Numbered from the stretch's first letter, positions 1 through 6,931 are shown. The stretch is 21,981 nt of DNA from an uncultured Campylobacter sp. (GCA_938046705.1 CALIWP010000090.1:1-21981), one strand, 5' to 3'. Translations and numbers: made by a program. Notes: generated by a model not told the origin, from the letters alone.

Positions 1-890
1 ACACCATAATTAAATTTTGCATTTTTAGCTATGTTAGATAAATTTCCAGTTGTATGATAAATCATAGCAACTTCTCCTGCTAAAAATTGAGCAGGTAAAT
101 CAGTCCATTGTATAATTCCTTCAGCCATAACTTTATCTTTTTTCTGTAAATCAATCCAGAACTGTAATGCTTCTATATTTTCAGGAGTATTGAAAAATAC
201 CTTTTTTCCATCTTCGCTCATAAGATTTTTTCCATCTGCACTGTTTTGTAAAGCAAAACCTGTAAAAGCCCATTGAGCTGAACCTGAATTTAAGGCTATT
301 CCAACTCCTTTTCTCTTATCAGTAGTAACTTTTTTTGCCATTTCAACTAATTCTTCCCATGTTTCAGGAGCTTTTTCTGGATCTAATCCTGCTTCCTTAA
401 ATGCATCCTTATTGTAAAATAAAACCATTGTACTTCTTTGAAATGGAATTGAATATATTTTTCCATTAACATAAGAATCTTCCATAAAGCTTTCCAAAAA
501 ATCACTTATATATTTCTTTCCTTCTTCTCCGTCTTCAGCTATTAATTCATCAAGAGGCATAGCCATTTCACTTGAAGCCATTGTAAATCTCTGAGTAGCT
601 AAACTTACAAATAAATCAGGTGGATTCCCTCCTTGAGCTGCAGTTTGAATTTTTGTTACAGTATCATCGTAATTTCCTGTATAAACAGCTTCAACTTCTA
701 TATCAGGATTTTCTGCGTTAAAATCTTTTGTAAGCTGCTCAACAAGTTTTGCAACAGGTCCTCCTACATTTACAGGGTAATAAAATACCAATTTAATCTT
801 ACCATCTTTTTTTTCTTCTTTATTACTTCCACAACCTATAATAAATAAAAACAAACTTAAAAATAACAGAACAACAAAATTTCTTTTCAT
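1..890 (-). CDS. ABC transporter sugar-type substrate-binding lipoprotein (C-terminus outside window)
   Basis: Partial gene; about 296 N-terminal residues are present and the C-terminus lies off the left edge. It starts with a lipoprotein signal: basic N-terminus, hydrophobic core and a lipobox ending Ile-Ile-Gly-Cys with the lipidated Cys at residue 20, then a polar GSNKEEKK linker. The mature part reads like a family 1 extracellular solute-binding protein of the UgpB/MalE type: a VFYYPVNVGG first strand, the NPDIEVEAVYTGNYDDTVTK region, QGGNPPDLFV, and FYNKDAFKEAGLDPE. It should capture a sugar or sugar-phosphate such as glycerol 3-phosphate outside the membrane for an ABC permease presumably encoded further left. 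The substrate cannot be read from this sequence. The start follows GGAGAGGATAAA. This is the clearest chromosomal (non-phage) gene of the AT-rich block. Confidence 0.9.
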   Translation of the reverse strand, partial: MKRNFVVLLFLSLFLFIIGCGSNKEEKKDGKIKLVFYYPVNVGGPVAKLVEQLTKDFNAENPDIEVEAVYTGNYDDTVTKIQTAAQGGNPPDLFVSLATQRFTMASSEMAMPLDELIAEDGEEGKKYISDFLESFMEDSYVNGKIYSIPFQRSTMVLFYNKDAFKEAGLDPEKAPETWEELVEMAKKVTTDKRKGVGIALNSGSAQWAFTGFALQNSADGKNLMSEDGKKVFFNTPENIEALQFWIDLQKKDKVMAEGIIQWTDLPAQFLAGEVAMIYHTTGNLSNIAKNAKFNYG

Positions 891-918
891 TTTATCCTCT
901 CCTTTATTTAGATATAAG

Positions 919-981
919 TTACAATAATTTCTTTAAGATTTTTCCTCCTTTCTTTTTTGATCTTTTCTTTTTCTTACTCAT
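919..981 (-). CDS. 20-aa lysine-rich leader peptide
   Basis: A 20-codon ORF between the promoter and the substrate-binding protein gene. It has a near-perfect Shine-Dalgarno (AAGGAGGTGAAGAG) directly before ATG and ends in TAA, 28 bp before the next start. The product is mostly lysine (MSKKKKRSKKK..., then two glycines and a Leu-rich end), so it would be extremely basic. The two glycine codons are GGA GGA within AAAGGAGGAAAA, a second ribosome-binding-like sequence inside the ORF. It could be a leader peptide whose translation controls the transporter gene, or a small nucleic-acid- or membrane-binding peptide. It is supported by the ribosome-binding site and the promoter; its function is unknown. 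Confidence 0.55.
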   Translation of the reverse strand: MSKKKKRSKKKGGKILKKLL

Positions 982-1003
982 CTCTTCACCTCCTTATGTA
1001 ATT

Positions 1004-1047
1004 ATTATACTCCTTTTATTTGAAAAAGTCAACCACTTTTTCAAATA
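1004..1047 (-). promoter_or_regulatory. Consensus sigma-70 promoter with 13-bp dyad over the -35
   Basis: On the minus strand TTGACT (1032-1027), a 17-bp spacer and TATAAT (1009-1004) form a near-ideal promoter for the leader ORF and transporter gene. A perfect inverted repeat with 13-bp arms (1017-1029 and 1035-1047, TATTTGAAAAAGT) and a 5-bp centre covers the -35 and part of the spacer. This placement fits a repressor operator. The dyad could also form a hairpin in read-through RNA from the gene upstream. Confidence 0.75.
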
Positions 1048-1053
1048 TTTTTT

Positions 1054-1081
1054 TATAAAAAAAGAGAGTTTAAAAACTCCC
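1054..1081 (-). terminator. Rho-independent terminator after the small HTH gene
   Basis: Minus strand: GGGAGTTTTTAAACTCTC forms a 7-bp stem (one G-U pair) with a 4-nt loop, followed by seven T. It begins at the last base before the stop codon at 1082 and separates the phage-like genes from the transporter promoter. Confidence 0.75.
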
Positions 1082-1309
1082 TTAAAATAGGCTATATTGA
1101 TTATCTTTCTTTACTTGAAGGGTACTTTTATATGTGCTATTTTCTTCAAGCAATTCAAGACTTTCTAAATCAACTTGCCAAGTGTTCTTTTTTTGATTTT
1201 GAATACATCTGTATCCCAAAGTTCCAATTCTACAATAATTATATATTGTCCCTACTGAAACTTTTAGTCTATTTGCGGCTTGAGCAACACTTATATATTT
1301 CTTGGACAT
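1082..1309 (-). CDS. Small MerR/excisionase-type HTH protein
   Basis: A 75-aa protein. Residues about 5-50 (ISVAQAANRLKVSVGTIYNY, then CRIGTLGYRC) match the helix-turn-helix_17 / excisionase DNA-binding pattern, in which helix 2-turn-helix 3 is followed by a short wing (KKNTWQVDLESLELL). The start is placed at the ATG at 1309, not the in-frame ATG four codons earlier, because GGAGGGAG sits 5-6 bases before the inner ATG and itself overlaps the outer one. It is the last gene before a terminator and follows the lipoprotein gene by 19 bp, so the two are probably cotranscribed. It may be a transcription regulator or a recombination directionality factor; its target is unknown. Confidence 0.75.
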   Translation of the reverse strand: MSKKYISVAQAANRLKVSVGTIYNYCRIGTLGYRCIQNQKKNTWQVDLESLELLEENSTYKSTLQVKKDNQYSLF

Positions 1310-1328
1310 TTCTCCCTCCATTTTATTA

Positions 1329-2048
1329 TTATTTTTTATAATATTCTTCTATATAATAATTTATTGTTTCTCTAAATAAAATAGCTCCATCAAACATAAT
1401 ATACATATCTCTAATTCTTTCTTTTTCTTCTTTAGTTAGTTCAAAATCTTTATTATTATCATTTTTAGAAAATCTAATCCTAACCTTTTTAGAATAAGCC
1501 ATATCTGCTATCATATCATATTTTTCCTGATCTATGATAAATTTTGAGGTTTGTATAGTATATTTTCCTTCATGCTCCAAATCTTGTGATAGTACATCTC
1601 CATTAATTTCATATCTATTATTATCAGTTAAAATTATTATTTTATTAAAACTAAAATATCCATCATTACTTACACAACTAAATGATATATTTCCTCTAAC
1701 ATAATATACATTTAGCTTTGCAACATCTTCTTTTTTTATTTTAGATTCAAATATTTCTATTTTTACTTTGTCTGTTTTTTTTTCTGAAATTGGAAATATC
1801 TTTTGTTCATTATTAAAATCATCAGAAATTATCTCAGTTCTATCATGAGCTTCATCATATTCTTTTGACATTAAAGAATTTAAGTGTTCCTTTGCTTTTG
1901 AATTTTCTTTAAAAACTTCCTCAATAGTTACAAGTTTATCTTCTTTAATAGCATCTTTTTTTATACTTTCTTTTTTAACTTCTCCATTTTTATCTCCACA
2001 GCTAAACATAATTAAAGAACTAAATAATATAACTAAAATTTTTTTCAT
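1329..2048 (-). CDS. Lipoprotein of unknown function
   Basis: A 239-aa protein with a typical short lipoprotein signal (MKKILVILFSSLIMFSC, Cys17). It continues with a charged Lys/Glu-rich linker (residues about 18-60) and a globular domain rich in beta-like segments (KVKIEIFESKI, LNVYYVRGNISFSC, YFSFNKIIILTDN). I do not recognise the family. It should be anchored at a membrane facing the periplasm or exterior. The start follows AAGGGAGTGAGGGGAA. It has a possible promoter of its own and lies between the methylase and the small HTH gene, at the end of the element away from the repressor. It may therefore be a cargo (moron) gene altering the host surface, or simply a host gene. Confidence 0.8.
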   Translation of the reverse strand: MKKILVILFSSLIMFSCGDKNGEVKKESIKKDAIKEDKLVTIEEVFKENSKAKEHLNSLMSKEYDEAHDRTEIISDDFNNEQKIFPISEKKTDKVKIEIFESKIKKEDVAKLNVYYVRGNISFSCVSNDGYFSFNKIIILTDNNRYEINGDVLSQDLEHEGKYTIQTSKFIIDQEKYDMIADMAYSKKVRIRFSKNDNNKDFELTKEEKERIRDMYIMFDGAILFRETINYYIEEYYKK

Positions 2049-2083
2049 TTCCCCTCACTCCCTTAGTTGATTATTTTAATTTT

Positions 2084-2112
2084 ATTATACAAAAAAAATT
2101 TAAAAAATTCTA
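2084..2112 (-). promoter_or_regulatory. Possible promoter of the lipoprotein gene
   Basis: Minus strand TATAAT (2089-2084) preceded by TTG; 17 bp upstream is TAGAAT, a poor -35. The stretch is very AT-rich, so chance matches are likely. Confidence 0.35.
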
Positions 2113-2114
2113 TA

Positions 2115-2948
2115 TTATTTTATAATACAATACCACTCAGCTCTATCTAAAGAAATTCCAAAGATTGATTTTTTATATTTCTTTACTACAAAATCTACAT
2201 TGAAAGCCTTTTGAATTAGCTTTGAAAGATTATTTTCAAGACTTCCAAATATCATGAATACATTATTATTTTTTAGATTATTTTTTATAAACTTCACAAG
2301 CCTGGCATCATCTTTTTCAGTCCAAATGTTGCTGTAATTATAGCCTTTTTTACCAATTTTTATTACTTCTGTTCCACACAAATAAGGGGGATCTAGTAGT
2401 ATAAAACTATCTTTATAGCTCCAACTTTCATTAAAATAGTTATGTGTTATATCTATATTTTTTAATTTTTTTAAATATATTTTTATTTTCTCCATTTTTT
2501 GTATAGAGAAAAAACTGTTTGATAAAGAGTATCCCTTATTCATACTTGCCAATAATTCTACCATTTTTCTTTCATCTTCTGAAAAATTAAGTTTATTATC
2601 ATTCCAAAACTCTTTATATCTATTTTTTATAATTTGCCATTTTTCTTTATCAGCAAATAAAAACCTTGATGATATTTTTTCAATATCTTTATATAGAAAA
2701 TTAACTAATTCATTGTATTTTTTTATAGCCATTTTATTACACTTCAAGAAACTTTCAATATGCTCATCTTTAACATTTGCTGTTACTTTTAAATCTTTAA
2801 TATCCTCTTTTAAATTTACTGCTATTTCCATTCCACCAGCAAATAAATCAACATAAGTATTTTTCTTATTTAGTAAAAATATTTCTTTTATTTCATTGTA
2901 AAATCTTCCCTTGCTTCCCATATATTTAAAAGGCTTTTGTATCTTCAT
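2115..2948 (-). CDS. Dam-type DNA N6-adenine methyltransferase
   Basis: A 277-aa protein with the alpha-class D12 adenine methylase plan. KYMGSKGR is at residues 8-15, followed by the S-adenosylmethionine-binding motif I DLFAGG at 34-39. A variable target-recognition region spans about 60-175. The catalytic DPPY is at 186-189 in ILLDPPYLCG. The length fits Dam (278 aa in E. coli). It should methylate adenine in a short duplex motif, possibly GATC, but the target is not certain from sequence. Its Shine-Dalgarno (AAGGAGGAG) lies only 3 bases beyond the T-run of a strong terminator, leaving no room for a separate promoter. Its place at the end of a Mu-like element away from the repressor recalls mom, the DNA-modification gene at the right end of Mu. 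A protective or regulatory modification role is an inference. Confidence 0.9.
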   Translation of the reverse strand: MKIQKPFKYMGSKGRFYNEIKEIFLLNKKNTYVDLFAGGMEIAVNLKEDIKDLKVTANVKDEHIESFLKCNKMAIKKYNELVNFLYKDIEKISSRFLFADKEKWQIIKNRYKEFWNDNKLNFSEDERKMVELLASMNKGYSLSNSFFSIQKMEKIKIYLKKLKNIDITHNYFNESWSYKDSFILLDPPYLCGTEVIKIGKKGYNYSNIWTEKDDARLVKFIKNNLKNNNVFMIFGSLENNLSKLIQKAFNVDFVVKKYKKSIFGISLDRAEWYCIIK

Positions 2949-2963
2949 TTCTCCTCCTTAAAC

Positions 2964-3015
2964 AAAAAAAGAGCCCAGTGATTCCAACAATTTTATTTGT
3001 TGAAATACTGAGCTC
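2964..3015 (-). terminator. Very strong terminator between the early operon and dam
   Basis: Minus strand GAGCTCAGTATTTCAACAA pairs with TTGTTGGAATCACTGGGCTC (2971-3015). The stem is about 19 bp with one bulged C and two G-U pairs, the loop is about 6 nt, and seven T follow (2970-2964). It ends the long early operon 24 bp after the stop codon at 3040. Confidence 0.9.
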
Positions 3016-3039
3016 AATGCTACAAAGTATTTTAATTTA

Positions 3040-3180
3040 TTATTTTTTAACTATTTTTATTGGTACTCTTTTATTTGCTTCTATGATGTATCCATTTTTT
3101 ATTTTCACCTCACACCAGCCTTCATGCTTTTTTATTTCTTCTAAAATATACTTCTCATTCTTTTCAATGTTAGTTTCCAT
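3040..3180 (-). CDS. 46-aa hypothetical protein, last gene of the early operon
   Basis: Small acidic/basic mixed protein (METNIEKNEKYILEEIKKHE, then a strand-like CEVKIKNGYIIEANKRVPIKIV). It overlaps the last 11 bp of the sigma-factor gene in another frame, the usual sign of translational coupling, and has no separate promoter. I do not recognise it. The alternation of a helix and two or three short strands suggests a compact fold. Downstream comes the strong terminator. Confidence 0.6.
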   Translation of the reverse strand: METNIEKNEKYILEEIKKHEGWCEVKIKNGYIIEANKRVPIKIVKK

Positions 3181-3742
3181 TCAGTACCTTCCTCATCTTT
3201 GCTAGTGCATTATGTTTCGCTATATGCACCCTTTGTCTGCTAACTTTCAGTTGTTTTGCAACCTCTTTTCCAGAATATCCATCGAAGTATAACTTTTTAA
3301 TAATATATTTTTCTTGCTTTGTACAGCAATCCAGCAATTTAGCCACAAATGTTTTATTTTCTAAATCTACATTATTTATATTTTTATCCTCAATTTCTAA
3401 ACCTTCATAAGTTTGAAATTGTATTTTATCCCTCCTTCCTTTCTTGATTTCAGTGATAGCATTATATGAAACCCTATAATTTTCTTTATCTATAAATCTT
3501 CTTATTCTAGCTTCAATGTTGGGATATAAGTGAGTGAGAAACTTAGTATTATAACTAAAATCATAAGTTTTTATAGCTTCATAGATTCCAAGTATCCCTT
3601 CCTGGAGTCCGTCATCTGTTCCACCCCATTTATTATTTATCTTTCTAACTGCATTCAAATACTGTTCAATTAGCTTTTCAGTTGCCTCATTATTTCCAGC
3701 TTTCGCTTTATGAATTAGTTCTAATACTTCTTTACTCTCCAT
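3170..3742 (-). CDS. Phage-encoded sigma-70 family factor
   Basis: A 190-aa protein with sigma region 2 at about residues 40-85 (DDGLQEGILGIYEAIKTYDF, a core-binding and -10 recognition helix pattern, then KFLTHLYPNIEARIRRFI). Region 4 is at about 135-186 (CTKQEKYIIKKLYFDGYSGK, then EVAKQLKVSRQRVHIAKHNA, a helix-turn-helix for the -35). Regions 1.1 and most of 3 are absent, as in ECF-like and phage sigma factors. It sits at the end of the early operon, where Mu has its late activators (Mor, C), so it probably switches RNA polymerase to later phage promoters. No obvious late genes remain in the window for it to serve. Start after GAGGGG, 9 bp from the upstream gene. Confidence 0.85.
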   Translation of the reverse strand: MESKEVLELIHKAKAGNNEATEKLIEQYLNAVRKINNKWGGTDDGLQEGILGIYEAIKTYDFSYNTKFLTHLYPNIEARIRRFIDKENYRVSYNAITEIKKGRRDKIQFQTYEGLEIEDKNINNVDLENKTFVAKLLDCCTKQEKYIIKKLYFDGYSGKEVAKQLKVSRQRVHIAKHNALAKMRKVLNGN

Positions 3743-3751
3743 ATTCCCCTC

Positions 3752-4336
3752 TTATAATGCCATTTTACTTCTTACAATCTTTTCCTTAGCTACATCTATA
3801 ACTGTCTTAATATCTTCATATTCTAGCCCTATATTTGTTAATTCTTGCTCTAATAATGCTTTATTTCCTTTTAATTTTTCTATCTTTTTATTTAGTTCAG
3901 CTATTTCAGCATTAGCAACTGCTATACTATTGTTAATTTCTGTTTTTCTTTCAAAATACTTATCTTCAAAATTATTTTCTTCAATCTCAGCTCTTTTTAG
4001 ATTTTCAAGTAAAACTTTAAGCATTGATCTATTTCCTTCATCATCTAATCCATAGTCTATTGCATAGCAAGTTACTAAATTATCTCCAACAACTACATAA
4101 GTCATTAATAATTGCTCATTTATATAAAACTCTGCTTTTTTATTACCTTCATATGCTGCTGTATTAATATATCTAGATTCCTTAAACTCTTCTTTTAAAC
4201 TTACTTCTAAAACTTCTATTTTCTCTTCGTTTGCTTTTTTCCAGATATCCCAAGTTCTATCACTTATAATATTAGCTTTGTGTACTCTTGAAGCATATCT
4301 CATTAAAGCATGTTTTGTTATATTAATTTCTTTCAT
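3752..4336 (-). CDS. Phage protein: small N-terminal domain plus coiled coil
   Basis: A 194-aa protein. The N-terminus (ITKHALMRYASRVHK, residues 5-19) and a later strand pair (TYVVVGDNLVTCYAIDYG, about 79-96) recall the His-x-x-x-Arg start and terminal strands of DUF4258-like nuclease/toxin folds; this is a weak resemblance. From about residue 108 the protein is a continuous charged coiled coil (NFEDKYFERK, AEIAELNKKIEKLKGNKALL). Cotranscribed between the sigma factor and a 133-aa gene. The function is unknown; a DNA- or RNA-binding head on a dimerising stalk is one possibility. Confidence 0.7.
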   Translation of the reverse strand: MKEINITKHALMRYASRVHKANIISDRTWDIWKKANEEKIEVLEVSLKEEFKESRYINTAAYEGNKKAEFYINEQLLMTYVVVGDNLVTCYAIDYGLDDEGNRSMLKVLLENLKRAEIEENNFEDKYFERKTEINNSIAVANAEIAELNKKIEKLKGNKALLEQELTNIGLEYEDIKTVIDVAKEKIVRSKMAL

Positions 4337-4345
4337 TATTTCCTC

Positions 4346-4747
4346 CTATCTAAATCCTAGCCAAACATTTTTTTCTAAATAAGTTATTTCATTATGTCTT
4401 TTTAACATTTTCTTTAATGCTGAAAAGCTGGGGAAACAAGGCAAAGTATAAGAAATTTTTTCATACATTCCTCTCTCCTTGCATACCTTTTTCCCGTACA
4501 TTTCTTCAAATTTTTTTATATATTTCTTTGAAAATTTTGATGTTTCTTTTATATGTACCCATTGCTCTTCTGATGTTTGTATTTTTCCATCAACTATCAC
4601 AATATATGATAAAATCATTCTCTTTTTATTACTTGTTAATCCAATAAATACCTCATGTTTATCTATTTCAAATCTTAAAAATCTATCTACTATAAACTGT
4701 CCTTTTAACCATTCATAGTCTTCATTTGTTATTATTTTCCTCTCCAT
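4346..4747 (-). CDS. 133-aa hypothetical phage protein
   Basis: I do not recognise the family. The protein is basic, has no signal peptide or membrane segment, and holds beta-rich N-terminal stretches (FIVDRFLRFEIDKHEVFIGL, ILSYIVIVDG) with a helical C-terminal half. The start follows AGGAGCTAA. It overlaps the end of the GemA-like gene by 26 bp, consistent with coupled translation in the early operon. Confidence 0.65.
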   Translation of the reverse strand: MERKIITNEDYEWLKGQFIVDRFLRFEIDKHEVFIGLTSNKKRMILSYIVIVDGKIQTSEEQWVHIKETSKFSKKYIKKFEEMYGKKVCKERGMYEKISYTLPCFPSFSALKKMLKRHNEITYLEKNVWLGFR

Positions 4748-5126
4748 TTAGCTCCTTTTTTTCTTGCCATTTCACTATCTCTTCAAGAATATATATTAAT
4801 TTGCTACATTCTTTAACTGTCATATTCTTCTCACTTTTACCTTTTCCTAGATATTGTTTTATATAACTAGCTTTATCTTCTTCATTAAAACATTTTTTAT
4901 ATAAAACATTAAATTTTTTTAATTGCTGTTCTGTTGCTAAATTAGCTCCTTGTATATGTCTTGTTAATAGTGTAATCAAGACTGAAGCCTGAGCCTCAGT
5001 CAAGTCTTTACAACTATCTTTGTTAAATTTTGAACTTAGTAAAAGCCTATAATATTCATCAGTTAAATTTGCTTTGTATTTTAATGTATGAATATATTTA
5101 ATTTGATGTTTCTTTATCTCCTTCAT
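4722..5126 (-). CDS. GemA-like regulator (Mu gp16 family)
   Basis: A 134-aa protein. Residues 8-55 (IKYIHTLKYKANLTDEYYRL ... SCKDLTEAQASVLITLL) match the start of the Mu gp16/GemA (DUF1018) family, which typically begins with a Lys/His-Ile helix, then 'L-x-D-x-x-Y-R-x-L-L', then 'K-x-L-T'. In Mu, gemA lies in the semi-essential early region and affects host gene expression and DNA topology. The second half is a helical, lysine-rich region. The start follows AGGAGGATTTAAAA and overlaps the upstream gene by 29 bp. Position after MuA/MuB and a DUF3164-like gene agrees with Mu-like early gene order. Confidence 0.7.
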   Translation of the reverse strand: MKEIKKHQIKYIHTLKYKANLTDEYYRLLLSSKFNKDSCKDLTEAQASVLITLLTRHIQGANLATEQQLKKFNVLYKKCFNEEDKASYIKQYLGKGKSEKNMTVKECSKLIYILEEIVKWQEKKELNGEENNNK

Positions 5127-5787
5127 TTTTTAAATCCTCCATAACAGTAGTCATAGAAAGTGGGATATTAATTTTATTACCATTCTCATCTTTGTAATAT
5201 GCTTCAATAAAAGTTTTAGACTTCTGAGGTTTCCAAGCTTCTTTAATGATTTGAACTCCTTCACTTAGTTCAGCATCATCTATATTTCCTGCTATTCTTT
5301 CAAGCTCCATAACTCTTGAAGCCTTTAAATTCCCATTCTTATCTTTTTTTAATAACAAATTAACAATCTCTAAAAGTTGGCTATTTTCATCTTGTACAAC
5401 TCTATAAATGTATTTCTTTACTTTTTCTATTCCTGCATGAACTGTATCATCAAAGCTATCAAGCATTCTATAACCTAATGTTATAGATATTTTCCCATCA
5501 GTTGTTGTAAATGTGTGAGATTGCTGATTCTCTTTTACTCCGTAAAGTTCAGCTTTTAGTTCTAAGATACTTTTAAAATCGTCAAATACTTCTTTTTTTA
5601 CTGTTGTTATTTGATTAGAGACACCTTTTACTTTCTCCATTGCTTTTATTACAGTTTCATCAACAAGAGTTTTATAACCCTCTACCTTTGCTTTTCTTTC
5701 TGCTTTTTCTTGTGCTTCTTCTTCTAAGATTTGTTTTTTTAATGCTGCTTTCTGTTCATCTGTCATGTTCTTAAAATCTAAATTCAT
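5098..5787 (-). CDS. DUF3164-like Mu-phage early protein
   Basis: A 229-aa protein. It has a charged N-terminal helix (about 1-60), then a core in which FKSILELKAELYGVK is followed by a small beta segment (SHTFTTTDGKISITLGYR, about 90-107). A helical region (DDTVHAGIEKVKKYI) and a C-terminal part with FIEAYYKDENGNKINIPL come next. This order recalls the DUF3164 family common in Mu-like phages next to GemA. The molecular function of that family is not established. The first codons follow a good AGGAGGAAAGA Shine-Dalgarno. No Gam-type nuclease-inhibitor gene was recognised. Confidence 0.6.
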   Translation of the reverse strand: MNLDFKNMTDEQKAALKKQILEEEAQEKAERKAKVEGYKTLVDETVIKAMEKVKGVSNQITTVKKEVFDDFKSILELKAELYGVKENQQSHTFTTTDGKISITLGYRMLDSFDDTVHAGIEKVKKYIYRVVQDENSQLLEIVNLLLKKDKNGNLKASRVMELERIAGNIDDAELSEGVQIIKEAWKPQKSKTFIEAYYKDENGNKINIPLSMTTVMEDLKNEGDKETSN

Positions 5788-5796
5788 TCTTTCCTC

Positions 5797-6039
5797 CTAT
5801 TTTTTCATTAATAATAAAAATCCACAGATTAAAAAGTATATGCCTGATATTACATAAATACTTGCAATGAATAAAAGAAATTTCAATATTCTTAAAAAAA
5901 TTGGTTTTTTACAATAAATTCTTTCTCCATCAAGATAGACTTCTCCATCACTGTATACTTTTCCATTAAAAACTGTTGAATATGTTCCTCCTTTTATTAT
6001 GTATGTTTTTCCATTTACAGTTACTCTATTTATACTCAT
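5797..6039 (-). CDS. Small protein with C-terminal membrane hairpin
   Basis: An 80-aa protein. The N-terminal 45 residues form a beta-rich piece with repeated glycines (VNGKTYIIKGGTYSTVFNGK, YSDGEVYLDGERIYC). Residues about 47-78 are almost wholly hydrophobic (FLRILKFLLFIASIYVISGI then YFLICGFLLLM), long enough for two membrane passes. The soluble head would therefore sit on one side of the inner membrane. Its start overlaps the upstream 48-aa ORF by 14 bp. Function unknown. Confidence 0.65.
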   Translation of the reverse strand: MSINRVTVNGKTYIIKGGTYSTVFNGKVYSDGEVYLDGERIYCKKPIFLRILKFLLFIASIYVISGIYFLICGFLLLMKK

Positions 6040-6172
6040 ATTTTTTTAACTCCTCCACTCTTATAAATTCTTCATACCCTGTTAATACATCTATAAGCCT
6101 TGCATACACTCCATTATTATCTTCATAAGAATAAACAATTCCATTAATCTTATATAAATCTTTTATTTGCAT
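6026..6172 (-). CDS. 48-aa hypothetical protein
   Basis: Short ORF with a clear Shine-Dalgarno (TAGGAGTCAGCT-ATG), overlapping its neighbours by 10 and 14 bp, so it fits the coupled operon. The sequence (MQIKDLYKINGIVYSYEDNN ... ARLIDVLTGYEEFIRVEEL) looks like a small beta-barrel-type domain in which a bound value is read and stored. No family recognised. Confidence 0.6.
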   Translation of the reverse strand: MQIKDLYKINGIVYSYEDNNGVYARLIDVLTGYEEFIRVEELKKYEYK

Positions 6173-6312
6173 AGCTGACTCCTATAAATTTCTAAATCTA
6201 AAAGCATTTCCAATAATTTTTTATGTTCTTCTTTACATTTACCACATTCAAGTTCTTTTACTTTGTTTCTGCAGTGTTCTATAGCTTGTTCTAAATCATC
6301 TTTTGTATACAT
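6163..6312 (-). CDS. 49-aa cysteine-containing hypothetical protein
   Basis: Short helical protein with cysteines at residues 14, 23, 26 and 48. C23-G-K-C26 plus C14 could bind a metal ion, possibly as a dimer. It overlaps the next ORF by 10 bp and lies 18 bp after the upstream stop. The Shine-Dalgarno is weak (AAGTGGAA), so expression probably relies on coupling. Confidence 0.5.
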   Translation of the reverse strand: MYTKDDLEQAIEHCRNKVKELECGKCKEEHKKLLEMLLDLEIYRSQLCK

Positions 6313-6330
6313 TAATTGTTCCACTTTTAT

Positions 6331-6633
6331 TCAATTTATTTCTTTAAAATCAATAACCCCAAATGCTACATCTTCTGTTTTAAATTTTTCTTTTAACTTA
6401 TTTATTTCTTCTTTTATAAAATCTTCTAATAACTTAACCGTCATCTCACTGTTAAAACTAACAATTCTACTTGTATGTCCTATTGTTTTATATGCTGTAT
6501 AAACACAACTTATATAATATTTATATTTCTTTTTTCTTCCAAAAAAACCTCTTTGAAATTTACAATCTTGCCCAACATTGAAGCCTGCAATAAATAAAGT
6601 AATTCCAAGTCCTGCTAAAATCCAATCACTCAT
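6331..6633 (-). CDS. 100-aa protein with N-terminal membrane anchor
   Basis: Residues 4-21 (WILAGLGITLFIAGFNVG) form one membrane segment. A basic stretch follows (FGRKKKYKYY), then a soluble domain of about 65 residues (SFNSEMTVKLLEDFIKEEIN ...). The start ATGA overlaps the stop of the preceding gene by 4 bp. No family recognised; a membrane-tethered early phage protein is the plain reading. Confidence 0.6.
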   Translation of the reverse strand: MSDWILAGLGITLFIAGFNVGQDCKFQRGFFGRKKKYKYYISCVYTAYKTIGHTSRIVSFNSEMTVKLLEDFIKEEINKLKEKFKTEDVAFGVIDFKEIN

Positions 6634-6812
6634 GATACCTCCTTATCAAATCTTGCCCATAAATAGCTTTTTATTTCTCCTTTATCATTAATTACTTCAA
6701 CTTGACTAATACTTGTATCTATATCTAATATTTCATATTCTTTGTCCAGTGTAAGCTCCCCAGTGTCTGGGATAATACACTTTACAATATCACCCTTTTC
6801 TAGTTTCCACAT
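6630..6812 (-). CDS. 60-aa SH3-like small protein
   Basis: Start set at the ATG at 6812 because AAGGAGG lies 6 bases upstream; the longer reading would need a TTG with no ribosome-binding site. The sequence MWKLEKGDIVKCIIPDTGEL and later YEILDI and SYLWARFDKEV resembles the small 'KxGDxVxC' SH3-like barrels common in phages (valine/glycine turns, Trp-Ala-Arg-Phe near the end). It overlaps the next gene by ATGA. Function unknown. Confidence 0.65.
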   Translation of the reverse strand: MWKLEKGDIVKCIIPDTGELTLDKEYEILDIDTSISQVEVINDKGEIKSYLWARFDKEVS

Positions 6813-6829
6813 TTGAACCTCCTTGATTA

Positions 6830-6880
6830 TTAGCAGCAATTAATATAGAAGCCACTAATATTGCTAGTATTTTTCTCATA
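6830..6880 (-). CDS. Possible 16-aa hydrophobic peptide
   Basis: In an otherwise unfilled 119-bp gap of the dense operon, ATG at 6880 follows AAGGAGAAAATAAT and encodes 16 residues that look like a truncated signal peptide (MRKILAILVASILNCC). It ends in tandem stops overlapping the next Shine-Dalgarno. It may be a decayed lipoprotein start or a tiny membrane peptide. Low confidence. Confidence 0.25.
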   Translation of the reverse strand, partial: YEKNTSNISGFYINCC

Positions 6881-6931
6881 TTATTTTCTCCTTCATGTTG
6901 CTAATTCTATTCAGCACTATTCTAAGCAACA

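Noticed and set aside
633..848. Plus-strand frame opposite the transporter gene
   Set aside because: Low-complexity Phe/Ile/Asn product that mirrors a well-recognised solute-binding protein on the minus strand; no ribosome-binding site.
1000..1080. Mu-type right end (TG...) near the transporter promoter
   Set aside because: TG at 1021 begins a dyad, but no matching ...CA end with related sequence was found near 15100, and no 5-bp target duplication can be seen. The end of the element stays undetermined.
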